Notes under the pieces: generated by a model | What the model was told of the DNA's origin: nothing | What the model saw: the letters and a program-made list of their open reading frames with translations, nothing else | Databases searched by the model: none | Program-made: the position numbers and the translations under genes | Shown here: positions 27,734-37,207 of the stretch, one piece after another | Layout: each line of letters opens with the position of its first letter | How positions within the stretch are numbered: the stretch's first letter is position 1 | From: Clostridium aestuarii | GTDB lineage: Bacteria > Bacillota > Clostridia > Clostridiales > Clostridiaceae | Length of the DNA: 64,000 bases | Assembly (NCBI RefSeq): GCF_026735135.1 | Contig: NZ_JAPQER010000001.1 | Location: 751,500-815,499, forward strand | Direction of reading: 5' to 3'

Positions 27734-28945
27734 TTATATATCCATATATGCAGATATTCCGTGTTCAATAGTATCTAAGCCATCAATTTCTTCGTGTAGT
27801 TCTACTCTTAAACCTATAGTGTTTTTTATTATCATAAAAGTAATATTAGAAAGAGAAAGAACAGCTATTGCACATATTGTAACTCCTAATATTTGAATTC
27901 CTAAGAGTTTTACCCCTCCGCCATATAATAGTCCTCCCTGCGTTGAAAATATACCTACAGCTATAGTTCCAAGAGTTCCACATATACCATGAACAGAAAT
28001 AGCTCCTACAGGATCATCTATTTTTAATTTAGTATCTATAAATTCAACAGATAAAATCATTATAATTCCAGCAACCGTTGCAATTGCAATTGCACCTAAA
28101 TATGAAATAATAGACGCTCCTGCTGTCACACTTACCAATCCTGCTAAAGCACCATTTAAAGTAAGACCAGCATCAGGTTTTTTATAACGTATCGTACTGA
28201 AAACCAAACTTGATATAGTAGCTGATACTCCGCCTAATAGAGTTGTAATAGCAGCATGAGCAGTAAGTGGTGAAGTAATATCAAGAGTACTTCCTGGATT
28301 AAATCCAAACCATCCAAACCACAATATTAAAACTCCTAAAGCTCCTAAAGGAATATTATGTCCAGGAATTGCATTAACTCTTCCCTTTTTATATTTACCA
28401 TCTCTTGCTCCTACTAATTTAGCTCCTACAAAAGCTGCAAATCCCCCTACAGCATGTACTGCAGTACCACCAGCAAAATCTACAAATCCTAATTTGCTTA
28501 AAAATCCTCCACCCCAAATCCAGTGACCAATCAATGGATAAATTAAAGTTGTAGAAACTATACAGAAAATAATGTAAGAAGAAAATTTTGTTCTCTCTGC
28601 CATAGCTCCTGAAACAATAGTGGCACAAGTAGCAGCAAAAATTGCTTGAAAGAAAAAGAATACTTCAAAAGAAATTCCAGCATATTCAGTCGGAGAATTT
28701 ATTAAAATAAATCCATCAACTCCAAATATACCCCCTAAGCTTTTACCATACATAATTCCATAACCTACAATAAAAAATCCAATAACACCAATAGATACTG
28801 TAACAAAATTTTTCATAATGATGTTTACAGCATTTTTGGATTGTGTAAATCCTACCTCTACCATTGCAAAACCAGCATGCATAAGAAACACCAAAACTGC
28901 AGCAATCAAAACCCACATCGAATTTAGAATATAATTCATTTCCAT
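27734..28945 (-). CDS. amtB: Ammonium transporter
   Basis: Amt/Rh-family ammonium channel of 403 residues with about 11 membrane segments. The family signature is seen in GFAMVEVGFTQSKN. The twin pore histidines are expected at GGTAVHAVGGFAAF and AISVHGICGTLGTI. The conserved FGWFGFNPGS lies between them. GAGGGGGAGA precedes the ATG. It is co-transcribed with the P-II gene, which normally blocks the pore when nitrogen is ample. It complements gltBD at 3-9 kb; no glnA is in the window. Confidence 0.95.
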   Translation of the reverse strand: MEMNYILNSMWVLIAAVLVFLMHAGFAMVEVGFTQSKNAVNIIMKNFVTVSIGVIGFFIVGYGIMYGKSLGGIFGVDGFILINSPTEYAGISFEVFFFFQAIFAATCATIVSGAMAERTKFSSYIIFCIVSTTLIYPLIGHWIWGGGFLSKLGFVDFAGGTAVHAVGGFAAFVGAKLVGARDGKYKKGRVNAIPGHNIPLGALGVLILWFGWFGFNPGSTLDITSPLTAHAAITTLLGGVSATISSLVFSTIRYKKPDAGLTLNGALAGLVSVTAGASIISYLGAIAIATVAGIIMILSVEFIDTKLKIDDPVGAISVHGICGTLGTIAVGIFSTQGGLLYGGGVKLLGIQILGVTICAIAVLSLSNITFMIIKNTIGLRVELHEEIDGLDTIEHGISAYMDI

Positions 28946-29124
28946 AGTTTGTTCTCCCCCTCAACTTTTATTAATCCCAGCCCCATTTATTAATAATTCA
29001 TCAACAAAACACATGATAATTTATTAATTTATCAATAAATTATTTGTTTTATATTATATTATCATTTTAAAAGCCTGTCAACTAACATTTTATCAATTAA
29101 ACCTTTACATTGTAAATAAATTAA

Positions 29125-29152
29125 AAATCCCATGATAAAAATCATAGGATTT
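29125..29152 (-). terminator. Terminator of the Tet-type GTPase gene
   Basis: On the minus strand AAATCCTATGAT pairs with ATCATGGGATTT, with one G-U wobble and a 4-base loop. It lies 17 bases after the stop codon; T-rich sequence follows. Confidence 0.78.
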
Positions 29153-29168
29153 CAGATTTTGCACTCTA

Positions 29169-31193
29169 TTATTTTACTTTTTTCATCTTTCTCTTTTCTC
29201 TAAATAATGAAATACCATTATACAGCGTCTCGTCTTTTTTAACTATATTTTCTGAATTTGCTAAAATTTCTTCTTCGTTATGACATTCAGTATAACTAGA
29301 AAACAACATTGACACCACTGCCTTACCTGATGACGCTGATGCAAGTTCAGCAGAATAATACATAGCTTCATAAACAGGCACTTCTCCAGTTATAACAACT
29401 TTATCTCCTAATATAACTGGTTCATCAAAATTTCCATTCATTCTTAAAATATCAGACATTACTCTTCCTGAAAAATCTTTTTCCACAATAATTTTATATT
29501 TATATATTGGCTCTAGTAAAATACTACTATTATTAGATAATGCCTGTTGAACTGCTCTTATAGCTGCAATTCTAAAATCCCCACCATGAGTATGTTCAAG
29601 ATGATATTTTGCTGATATAAGCTTAACCGTTATATCCGTTACACTACTTCCAATTAATCCCCCATGTTTAACGCCTTCATAAACAGCTTTCTCTATATTA
29701 TTCTGATACTGAAGAGGTAGTACATCCAAACTCAAATTGGAAACAAACTTTACTCCTTGTCCTCTTTTATTAGGTTCAATTTCAACTTCTACTTCTGCAT
29801 AATGCTTTTTAGGTTCAAAATGACAAAACCCAGTACTCTTTGTAGTTATAGTTTCTAAATACTTTACCTTTGGTTTTTCAATTTCTACTTCTATATTAAA
29901 TCTATCTTTTATTAACTGCCTTAAAACTTCCATTTGAACAAAACCCATAACATTTATATTTATCTGTTTTTTATCTGTGTCCCACTGCATCGACAATATA
30001 GGGTCTTCTTCATTTAAAATTTCTATTGATTTTAAAAGTTCCGCTATATCACTTTCATCTTTAGGAATAACTCTACAAGTAAGCACAGATTTACTTTCTT
30101 CTTCTTTATTTTCTTTTTTTAAACCTAACCTCTCCCCTACTCTCCCCTTGCGAATACCACAAAGCACTCCTATTTCTCCTGAAGTTAACTTTTCAACAGA
30201 ATTATATTTTTTACCATTATACTTTCTTATTTGTGTAACTTTTTCTTCTTCACCAAATTCATTAAAAATAGTATCTCTAACTTTTACAATTCCATCTAGA
30301 ACTTTTACATAACAAAGCTTACCTATACTATCATCTATCTTTATTTTATATATAATACCTGAAAAATCCTCCTCATCATTTCCTTTATTATCAGGAAGGA
30401 TATCCACCACTAAATCTAATAAATTCTTTATTCCTATTCCCTTTATGGAAGAACCTACAATCACAGGATAAACACTGCATGTATCCACATTGAATCTAAT
30501 GCATTTTATAATTTCTTCATTACTTATGCTCTCACCTTCTAAATATTTTTCTAAAATATTATCATCTTTATCTGCCAATTTTTCAATAAGCTTGATTTTA
30601 TCATATGTTTCTTTTTTGTCTTGTATAGAAAATTTAAACGCATCATCAGAATTCCATATGTACATCTTATCATTAATTAAATCCACAAACTTATTAAAAT
30701 CTTTTTCAAGATTATAGCATTTATATAGTGGTAAAAAATCACTTGTAATATTTTCTTCAATTTCTTTATAGACTCTATCTAAATCAGCACCTACTCTATC
30801 TAATTTATTTATAAATATTAGTGTAGGAATTTTATATTTTCTTAATAGCTGCCATATAGTTTCTGTATAAGATTGTACTCCTTCTACTGCAGAAATTATT
30901 AATATTGATGCATCCAAAGCCTTTAGTGCTCTTTCCAATTCTGATAAAAAATCTATATGTCCAGGAGTATCAATTATATTAATTTTAGTATCTTTCCAAT
31001 TTAAAGTAGTTTGTTCTGCAAAAATTGTAATTCCTCTCTGTTTTTCTATTTCATCATAATCCATTTGCGAGGAGCCTTTATCTACACTGCCTAATTTCAT
31101 TATATTTCCTGACAAATACATCATTTGTTCTGTAGTAGTAGTTTTTCCTGCATCTACATGAGCTACAAGACCTATATTTCTTATGTTTTTCAT
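29169..31193 (-). CDS. Ribosomal-protection-type translational GTPase (TetM/TetP-like)
   Basis: Elongation-factor-G-like GTPase of 674 residues. G motifs are AHVDAGKTTTTEQ (G1), DTPGHIDF (G3) and FINKLDRVGAD (G4), followed by domains II-V as in tetracycline ribosomal protection proteins. The family removes tetracycline from the ribosome, but several chromosomal clostridial members have no proven resistance role. It looks divergent from classic TetM and closer to the TetB(P) branch. I start at MKNIRNIGLV; the four-codon extension overlaps the ribosome site GTGGGGTGG. The neighbours are housekeeping genes, with no transposon ends or conjugation genes nearby, so recent acquisition is not indicated. 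Confidence 0.85.
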   Translation of the reverse strand: MKNIRNIGLVAHVDAGKTTTTEQMMYLSGNIMKLGSVDKGSSQMDYDEIEKQRGITIFAEQTTLNWKDTKINIIDTPGHIDFLSELERALKALDASILIISAVEGVQSYTETIWQLLRKYKIPTLIFINKLDRVGADLDRVYKEIEENITSDFLPLYKCYNLEKDFNKFVDLINDKMYIWNSDDAFKFSIQDKKETYDKIKLIEKLADKDDNILEKYLEGESISNEEIIKCIRFNVDTCSVYPVIVGSSIKGIGIKNLLDLVVDILPDNKGNDEEDFSGIIYKIKIDDSIGKLCYVKVLDGIVKVRDTIFNEFGEEEKVTQIRKYNGKKYNSVEKLTSGEIGVLCGIRKGRVGERLGLKKENKEEESKSVLTCRVIPKDESDIAELLKSIEILNEEDPILSMQWDTDKKQININVMGFVQMEVLRQLIKDRFNIEVEIEKPKVKYLETITTKSTGFCHFEPKKHYAEVEVEIEPNKRGQGVKFVSNLSLDVLPLQYQNNIEKAVYEGVKHGGLIGSSVTDITVKLISAKYHLEHTHGGDFRIAAIRAVQQALSNNSSILLEPIYKYKIIVEKDFSGRVMSDILRMNGNFDEPVILGDKVVITGEVPVYEAMYYSAELASASSGKAVVSMLFSSYTECHNEEEILANSENIVKKDETLYNGISLFREKRKMKKVK

Positions 31194-31414
31194 GTTCCAC
31201 CCCACTTATTTATATGTAATTCTAATTTTATTATTAGGTAGTTTTTCATATACTATTAACACCATTAAAATTGCAGTATTAAAAAACTAATAAAATTTTC
31301 TTTAAAATAAAATTCTAACACTTTTTACTTTCGTAATACTTTTGAAACCTTTATACTTAATATTAATAATATAATTATACAATGAAAAATCATTTATAAT
31401 GGAGGCTTTTGTTT

Positions 31415-33007
31415 ATGTTACAACACAATAAAAAGTTAAAAATTACTATTATAGTTATTATAACTTTAATCATATCAACTATTTCCTATTTTATATATGC
31501 TTTTCAAAAAAATAGTTATATATCAGATAATTCTTATTTTATTAACACAAAAGATAATGTTGAAACCCCAGATGAACCTAATATAGAAACACCTAATTTG
31601 CAAGAAATAGACGGTATAACAAATATATTATTAATAGGAAGCGATGCTAGAAATTTAGATGAAAAATCAAGATCAGATGCTCTAATGATATTAACTATAG
31701 ACGATGTCCATAAAAAACTAAAAATAACCTCTATAATGAGGGATACTTATGCTAAAATCCCTGGTTACGGTGAGCAAAAAATAAACCATGCTTTTGTATA
31801 TGGTGGTCCTAATTTACTACTAAAAACCATTGAAAATAATTTTAATATAAAACTTGATAAATATGTTATTATTAATTTTTTCGGATTTAAAGATTTAATC
31901 GACAGTATTGATGGATTAGAGCTCAATGTTAAAACTAATGAAATAGCAGAAATAAATAAATATATATTGGAAGTTGACCCCAAAAATCCTCATCTTTTAA
32001 AAAAATCTGGACTTCAACATCTAGATGGTCAACAAGTTCTTTCTTACTCAAGAATAAGACATGTAGGAAATGGTTCGTATGAAAGAACTGAAAGACAAAG
32101 ACATGTTATTTCTTTAATTATAGACAAACTAAAAGATACTTCTATAATAAAATATCCATCTGTAGCTTCAAGTTTATTTCCCTGTATAAAAACAAATATG
32201 ACTCTTTCTGAGTTGATGGATTATGCTTATACTGTATATAAAATTGATAATTTTAATTTAGAACAACTTCAAATGCCTTTAACTGAATTAAGCCATGGAC
32301 AAATATATGGTGATAAAGGTTGGGTATTACTAATTGATAAAAAACAAAATTCTGATATACTTAATAAATTTATTTTTGATGACCAAAAATATACTAAATC
32401 TGATTTAAGCTATAAATCATTCAAAAGGATTATAGCTGAGTACCTTTCAAAACTACCAAAACCTAAAGAAAACGAAAATATTGATAAAACCAATAATCCT
32501 GAAAATAATAATCCCACTGAAGATAATAATAGCAATATCATAGATACACCTAAAAATACCAATAATGATTCTGATAATAAAAATAATGACAGTATAGATA
32601 TTCCAGAAAATGAAAATGAAAATAATGATAATGATACAGATACTGATATTCCTAAAGATGAAAATAACAATACAGATAATCCTGAAGATAGTAACAACAC
32701 TCCTCAAGATGAAGATAATAACAACATCGATGAACCACAAGATATAAACAATACCGATGAAGATACTAATAATACTGAGAATCCAGAAAATATTACTGAT
32801 ACAAATAAAACTGAAGATAATACTAATGAAATTAAAGATATTCCAAATATAGATCAAGATAAAGTTAATAATACCGATAACTCCATTAAAGAAAATATTG
32901 AAGCCAGAGATAATATCATTAAAAATGACAACACTGATGATACTATTAAAGATAATACTGATAGCACTAGTGACTCTTATGAAAACGACAGTATAACTAA
33001 TAATTGA
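31415..33007 (+). CDS. LytR-CpsA-Psr family protein with long acidic, Asn-rich tail
   Basis: Membrane-anchored ligase of the LCP family, which transfers wall polymers from lipid carriers to peptidoglycan. In this 530-residue protein a membrane segment (about residues 8-28) precedes the LCP domain (about 70-240) with NILLIGSDARNLDEKSRSDA, the Arg of SIMRDTYAKIPG and YSRIRHVGNGSYERTERQR. From about residue 349 to the end there are some 180 residues made mostly of Asn, Asp, Glu, Thr, Pro and Ile in short irregular repeats. The tail is probably extracellular and disordered. ATG lies nine bases after GGAGG; a TTG two codons earlier is too close. Confidence 0.9.
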   Translation: MLQHNKKLKITIIVIITLIISTISYFIYAFQKNSYISDNSYFINTKDNVETPDEPNIETPNLQEIDGITNILLIGSDARNLDEKSRSDALMILTIDDVHKKLKITSIMRDTYAKIPGYGEQKINHAFVYGGPNLLLKTIENNFNIKLDKYVIINFFGFKDLIDSIDGLELNVKTNEIAEINKYILEVDPKNPHLLKKSGLQHLDGQQVLSYSRIRHVGNGSYERTERQRHVISLIIDKLKDTSIIKYPSVASSLFPCIKTNMTLSELMDYAYTVYKIDNFNLEQLQMPLTELSHGQIYGDKGWVLLIDKKQNSDILNKFIFDDQKYTKSDLSYKSFKRIIAEYLSKLPKPKENENIDKTNNPENNNPTEDNNSNIIDTPKNTNNDSDNKNNDSIDIPENENENNDNDTDTDIPKDENNNTDNPEDSNNTPQDEDNNNIDEPQDINNTDEDTNNTENPENITDTNKTEDNTNEIKDIPNIDQDKVNNTDNSIKENIEARDNIIKNDNTDDTIKDNTDSTSDSYENDSITNN

Positions 33008-33049
33008 TTAAAATAATAAATTTGACTTCTCATAGTAACATAAGTTATT

Positions 33050-33085
33050 AAGCCAACAGACTATATTTGTAGTTCTGTTGGCTTA
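33050..33085 (+). terminator. Terminator of the LCP gene
   Basis: AAGCCAACAGA pairs with TCTGTTGGCTT over 11 bp with a 13-base loop, 43 bases after the stop; T/A-rich sequence follows. Confidence 0.8.
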
Positions 33086-33207
33086 TATTATAACTTAATG
33101 TAAAAATTACACCGCATTGAAATTTGTATTATGCAAAAACTAAATATATAAAAATAATTGCATCTGTAGAAAGTAAAATGACAAAACAGTAATTGGAGGT
33201 AATTGAT

Positions 33208-33396
33208 TTGGATATTAAAACAGCTAAGAAAATGATGGAATCAAAATCAAATACATCTATATATTATAAAAATACTCCTGTTTGTATCAAAGGAGTAGAT
33301 AAAGAAAAAGGAACTGTTAGCTTAAAAAATTTAAATACTGATAAAGACTTTGTTGTTTCAGTTAAAACAATTAATACAAGATATGGAATGAAATAA
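33208..33396 (+). CDS. H-type small acid-soluble spore protein, divergent paralogue
   Basis: A 62-residue SspH-family protein starting from TTG, seven bases after GGAGGT. The core IYYKNTPVCIKGVDKEKGTV aligns with the sspH product at 10191 (IMYKGHPVWIESINKDTETA), and both end in a Val-rich strand followed by a short tail. The family's usual Trp after Pro-Val is Cys here, and the Gly before Pro is Asn/Thr. It is therefore either a diverged spore protein or one with a modified role. It stands alone between the LCP gene and the ABC exporter and ends at a shared terminator. Confidence 0.75.
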   Translation: MDIKTAKKMMESKSNTSIYYKNTPVCIKGVDKEKGTVSLKNLNTDKDFVVSVKTINTRYGMK

Positions 33397-33401
33397 TAAT
33401 T

Positions 33402-33438
33402 AAAGGGTTGTTAATAAATAATTTATTAGCAACCTTTA
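33402..33438. terminator. Shared terminator of the sspH paralogue and the ABC exporter
   Basis: AAAGGGTTGTTAATAAA pairs imperfectly with TTTATTAGCAACCTTT (one bulged G, one G-U), between two convergent stop codons, with A and T runs outside. Confidence 0.75.
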
Positions 33439-33453
33439 TTCAATACTCTCTAA

Positions 33454-35010
33454 CTAATGCATTTCCAAGTTTTCAAAAATCGCCTTATTGAAAATTAAAA
33501 TTATTGCTGAAATAAATAAATTATATCCTATCAATATTAAATACATTAAATATTTCATATACCTAACATCTCTATAAGCTATCGCTAAATATACTGAAAT
33601 TGAAATTCCGGGTGCTACTATAAATATGGCAAATATAAATTTAAAAAAGGTTTCTAATGTCTTACTTTCAATTTTAAACATTCTTCGTGCCAATATATCT
33701 ATATAAATATAAATCGCTCCAAAACTTGCATAGGCTAATGAACATAAAAATATTATTAAGGGACTAGTTTTAAACTTAATTCCTACAATAATGAAAAGTA
33801 CAACTCCATCTATAAAGTTTTTTATATTATCAGCTAAAGTAGCATAAAAAACTTTACTAAAAGAACTTGATGGTATTAAAAAAATATATGGTTTTTGAAT
33901 TTCATCAGACCATTTTCCTTGAAATGAAAAAATCAAAAGCATATAAGCAGAAAAATATAGTACAGCAATTATATTGTTTCCACCAATACTCATTCCAAAA
34001 AATATTCCTGCTATAATCATACTTAAAGTACGCATATTTATAAAAAAGAAACCTGACTTTCTATATTCAAGTATTTGTCTATAAAATATAGCTTTTGCTC
34101 CGTTTCCTTTATAACTTTGTTTAATTTTTCTAAGCTTAGTGTTAAATCTTACTGATTTACCTTCACGTTTATTTTTAAATAATTGTTCCTTATATTCTGT
34201 AGCACCTAGTACATCTTCATAGTAATCCGTATTTACGTTATATATAATGTAAATCATTATAGCTATAAATATAACAGTAATAACACCATATATGTAAAAA
34301 CTATTGCTTATCCCATACACACAAGCCATTAAAATCTCTTTAGTCCATCCTAGTATAGGTATATAAGAAAAATATCTACTATTAAAAATAGTCTCACCAG
34401 CTAAAGCTATATTTTTAGTCTTCATTACTTGAATTAAAGCAATTCCTATAAATATTATTGCAACTACTTTTAGCACTTTCTCAAACATCTCTCTATATTT
34501 TTCAGATCTTGATGCAATAGAATACACTAAAATCCCTATTATAGACATTGAAAACATAAAAACAAATACGCCTAAAATTAATATAATAGAGGCATAACTT
34601 TTTAAATTAAACCAATTACTCATATTGGGTATTTGAAGTACAATAAAAAAAAGCATAATAAATGTACGATATAATTGTTTCAAAATTCCATATATCAACA
34701 CTTTTTTAGGAGAAATAGGAGCTGTAAAAACTAAATTTACATCTGACAATCTAAAAAACGAACTTCCTTTAGCTAATCCATCTTTTATACTTAAATAGAA
34801 AAATATCATTAAAACCATTCCTACTATAAATCCAAATCTATAATTTGAAAAATGTGTGTGACGTTGAGATGGATTAATAGCACTCATTACAATAGCTCCT
34901 ATCATTAAAGCAGCAATAACAATATATCCTATAAGTGCAAATGGTTTTCTTTTTAAATCCTTTAAGTAATTTTTAAAAGTCTTTTTCATAAGATAAAATA
35001 ATGGTTTCAT
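33454..35010 (-). CDS. ABC exporter membrane subunit
   Basis: A 518-residue membrane protein with about 10-12 predicted segments, starting MKPLFYLMKKTFKNYLKDLK. It resembles the 'putative ABC exporter' permease family of Firmicutes (EcsB/YthQ-like size). Known members move lipids, peptides or unknown cargo outward; the substrate here is unknown. The conserved internal KGNGAKAIFYRQILEYRKSG cytoplasmic loop separates the two halves. GGAGGG lies just upstream of the ATG, inside the end of the ATPase gene. The ATPase stop and this start are one base apart, so the two are translationally coupled. Confidence 0.85.
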   Translation of the reverse strand: MKPLFYLMKKTFKNYLKDLKRKPFALIGYIVIAALMIGAIVMSAINPSQRHTHFSNYRFGFIVGMVLMIFFYLSIKDGLAKGSSFFRLSDVNLVFTAPISPKKVLIYGILKQLYRTFIMLFFIVLQIPNMSNWFNLKSYASIILILGVFVFMFSMSIIGILVYSIASRSEKYREMFEKVLKVVAIIFIGIALIQVMKTKNIALAGETIFNSRYFSYIPILGWTKEILMACVYGISNSFYIYGVITVIFIAIMIYIIYNVNTDYYEDVLGATEYKEQLFKNKREGKSVRFNTKLRKIKQSYKGNGAKAIFYRQILEYRKSGFFFINMRTLSMIIAGIFFGMSIGGNNIIAVLYFSAYMLLIFSFQGKWSDEIQKPYIFLIPSSSFSKVFYATLADNIKNFIDGVVLFIIVGIKFKTSPLIIFLCSLAYASFGAIYIYIDILARRMFKIESKTLETFFKFIFAIFIVAPGISISVYLAIAYRDVRYMKYLMYLILIGYNLFISAIILIFNKAIFENLEMH

Positions 35011-35011
35011 A

Positions 35012-35707
35012 TTATCCCTCCGTAACCTCAAAAAAGATTTCTTCTAAGGATTCTTTCTTTTTGTCAAGTTCATCTCTTGTTGTTTGAATAACAATATTTC
35101 CTTTATTTATTATAATCGCTTTATCCCATATCTCATCAATACTATCAATTATATGTGTACTTATTATTACAGAACATCCATTTTCCTTAAGCTCTAAAAA
35201 TACTTTTTTTAATTCCTTTATTGCTTTTGGATCTAAACCAATCATAGGTTCATCAAATAATATAACTTTTGGATTAGTCAAAAGTCCACAACATATACTT
35301 ACCTTTTGTTGCATACCCTTTGACAATTCTTTTCCAAGCTTGTATTTTTTATCTTCAAGTTCAAATCGTTTTAAAAGTAAATCAACCTTTTCTTCATAAT
35401 TTTTTACATTATAAGCACTTGCTATGTATTCAAGATGTTCATACACAGTAAGCATATCATAAAGTGATGGTGTCTCTGGAACATAACTAAATACCCTTTT
35501 TGCATCTACTGTTTTATTTTCATAGCCTTCGATTTCTATACTTCCTTTATATCTTAGTAAACCTGTAATACATTTTATAGTTGTACTTTTCCCAGCTCCA
35601 TTAGGACCTAATAAAATAGCAATTTGTCCATCTTCAACTTGAAAGCTCATATTGTTTACTGCAAGTACCTTATGATATTCTTTGGTTAAATCATCAACTT
35701 TTATCAT
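35012..35707 (-). CDS. ABC transporter ATPase
   Basis: A 231-residue nucleotide-binding subunit for the permease downstream. Walker A is LLGPNGAGKSTTIK, the signature is LSKGMQQKVSI (Lys-Gly-Met in place of Gly-Gly-Gln), Walker B is VILFDEPMIGLDP, and the switch His is in VIISTHIIDS. This pattern is that of EcsA/Nod-type exporters. I start at MIKVDDLTKEY after GAGAGGAAA; a 13-codon extension upstream lacks a site. It is the first gene of a two-gene operon, and no regulator is adjacent. Confidence 0.93.
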   Translation of the reverse strand: MIKVDDLTKEYHKVLAVNNMSFQVEDGQIAILLGPNGAGKSTTIKCITGLLRYKGSIEIEGYENKTVDAKRVFSYVPETPSLYDMLTVYEHLEYIASAYNVKNYEEKVDLLLKRFELEDKKYKLGKELSKGMQQKVSICCGLLTNPKVILFDEPMIGLDPKAIKELKKVFLELKENGCSVIISTHIIDSIDEIWDKAIIINKGNIVIQTTRDELDKKKESLEEIFFEVTEG

Positions 35708-36180
35708 TTTATAATTTCCTCTCTTATTTGTATTAAACAACCCCAATGTTCTTATTTTATAATTACAGCATATAGAAAATTCCTACCTCTATACATTTTT
35801 ATTTTGTTTAAATATACTACTTGTTTTCAGTATTTCATATTGAACAAAAAATTATGATTAAATTTCAAACTTTGTACAATTTAACAAATTGTATAGATAG
35901 CATTCAACATTTGCAATTAAAATACTATTTATAAAATTAATATTAAAATTTATGAAGTTCACCCGTAAATTTTGTAATGAAAAATTCATTAACCTTTGCT
36001 TAAAAGTATAATTATTGGAAAAACACACATGAAGGATGTTACTGACTATTAATAATAATTATACAATGTTATTTGAAAAATTTATAAATTTAATTTATTG
36101 GAAATCCTTTAAAATATATTCTTATAAGTTAAATATTAATTATTTGTAACTATTCAGCTACTATTTTAATTATACAAAAA
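35708..36180. other. Gene-free AT-rich stretch
   Basis: Upstream of the ABC operon. I see no frame with a ribosome site and no protein-like open segment. It borders the decayed-gene region to the right. Confidence 0.5.
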
Positions 36181-36223
36181 ACACCTTACCATTAAATATT
36201 TTATTTATTTGATAGTAAGATGT
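36181..36223 (-). terminator. Orphan minus-strand terminator
   Basis: On the minus strand ACATCTTACTAT pairs with ATGGTAAGGTGT using two G-U wobbles, and TTTTTT follows at once. No intact gene ends just upstream of it; the next minus-strand gene stops at 36684. It may be left from a lost gene. Confidence 0.65.
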
Positions 36224-36249
36224 TCATATTAAATTTATATACACACAAA

Positions 36250-36645
36250 AAAAGGTGTTACACTTCTTTTAGCGGAGCTTTCTATGTTAAAGTTGGATCA
36301 GTTGCTGTAAATACTGATTTTATGCAATTTAAAACATTTTGACTTTATTTTCTTACAGTAGATACATAACCACGGATTCTAGTAAAAGTACTTGCTCCTT
36401 GAGAACTTCTAAAAGTTCCAGAAATTTTTTATTTAACTGTGAATGTCAATTAAAATTGGTTCTTTCCATAGTTATTTTAAGTGGGTAAAATTTAGGTCTG
36501 CAAAAACAGGAATCAAAATTCATACTAAATTTAATTTAGGTGAAATATTCCTGAAACAATAATTATAACTAATACTAAAAACCATGCTAAATTAAAGCTT
36601 GATGAATTAATAACTGAAGAAAACTGTATATATATTTCCATATAA
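36250..36645 (+). pseudogene. Decayed plus-strand gene, family not recognised
   Basis: Four protein-like segments lie in order but in different frames. Segment 1 has SGAFYVKVGSVAVNTDF, ending at TGA 36340. Segment 2 holds YITTDSSKSTCSLRTSK. Segment 3 (36479-36562) holds KWVKFRSAKTGIKIHTKF. Segment 4 (36565-36645) holds KLKLDELITEENCIYISI. The ordered runs of normal-looking protein sequence broken by frameshifts and stops suggest one inactivated gene of about 130 codons. I do not recognise the family. A short GGTAT/ATACC hairpin with TTTTTT follows at about 36667-36685. Confidence 0.5.
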
Positions 36646-36683
36646 AGCTATAAGCTCTCGCTATAGGGTATTTTATACCTTTT

Positions 36684-37169
36684 TTAGTATATTTCTATAT
36701 CTTCATCTACATCATAGACTATTTTGTTGGTTTTAACAATATCTTCTAATTTGCTTTTTATATTACAAATTTCATCATTTATCTCTTTTAAATCATATTT
36801 TGATATATTGTAATGTAAATATATTTTTTCAAAAATTTTAGCTATATTTACTATATCTTGATTTGTATAAATAAAATTTTCGAATTTTTTACTGTTTTTT
36901 GCATTTTTAAATTTTTCAATATCTATTTTTATACTGTTAATTATATTTTCTTCTAAATCAAAACCAGCAATAGGCATATTATAAGGTGAGATTCTTTCAA
37001 GAAAATATTTATTTTTTCTGTTTATATGGTACAAATACCTAAACTTTGTACCATGTATTGTGAATTTTATATAGTATAAAGGCTCTTTAATATTACAGAC
37101 CTCAGCTCCAAGTTGTTCTAATTGAAATTTAAGCATAGAATCTTTGACTGATATATATTTTTTTTTCAT
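36684..37169 (-). CDS. Hypothetical protein, 161 residues
   Basis: Soluble protein of unknown family, starting MKKKYISVKDSMLKF. It has a basic, beta-rich first half (YYIKFTIHGTKFRYLYHINR) and a helical, acidic C-terminal half that may form a coiled coil (about residues 125-155). No Cys pairs, catalytic motif or membrane segment is obvious. The ribosome site (AGGGGA) is about 11 bases from the ATG. It lies 38 bases after the NhaD-type transporter on the same strand, so it may be co-transcribed. That association is the only functional hint. Confidence 0.65.
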   Translation of the reverse strand: MKKKYISVKDSMLKFQLEQLGAEVCNIKEPLYYIKFTIHGTKFRYLYHINRKNKYFLERISPYNMPIAGFDLEENIINSIKIDIEKFKNAKNSKKFENFIYTNQDIVNIAKIFEKIYLHYNISKYDLKEINDEICNIKSKLEDIVKTNKIVYDVDEDIEIY

Positions 37170-37207
37170 AAAGTATCACATCCCCTATATGTATTTATTT
37201 TTAAAAC

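Noticed and set aside
29169..31193. Recently acquired tetracycline resistance element
   Set aside because: No transposase, integrase or conjugation genes and no change in strand or spacing pattern at its edges; neighbours are ordinary chromosomal genes.
32410..32857. Two minus-strand frames opposite the LCP tail
   Set aside because: They are the reverse of the GAT/AAT/GAA repeats and give only Ile/Leu/Ser/Phe strings; no ribosome site.
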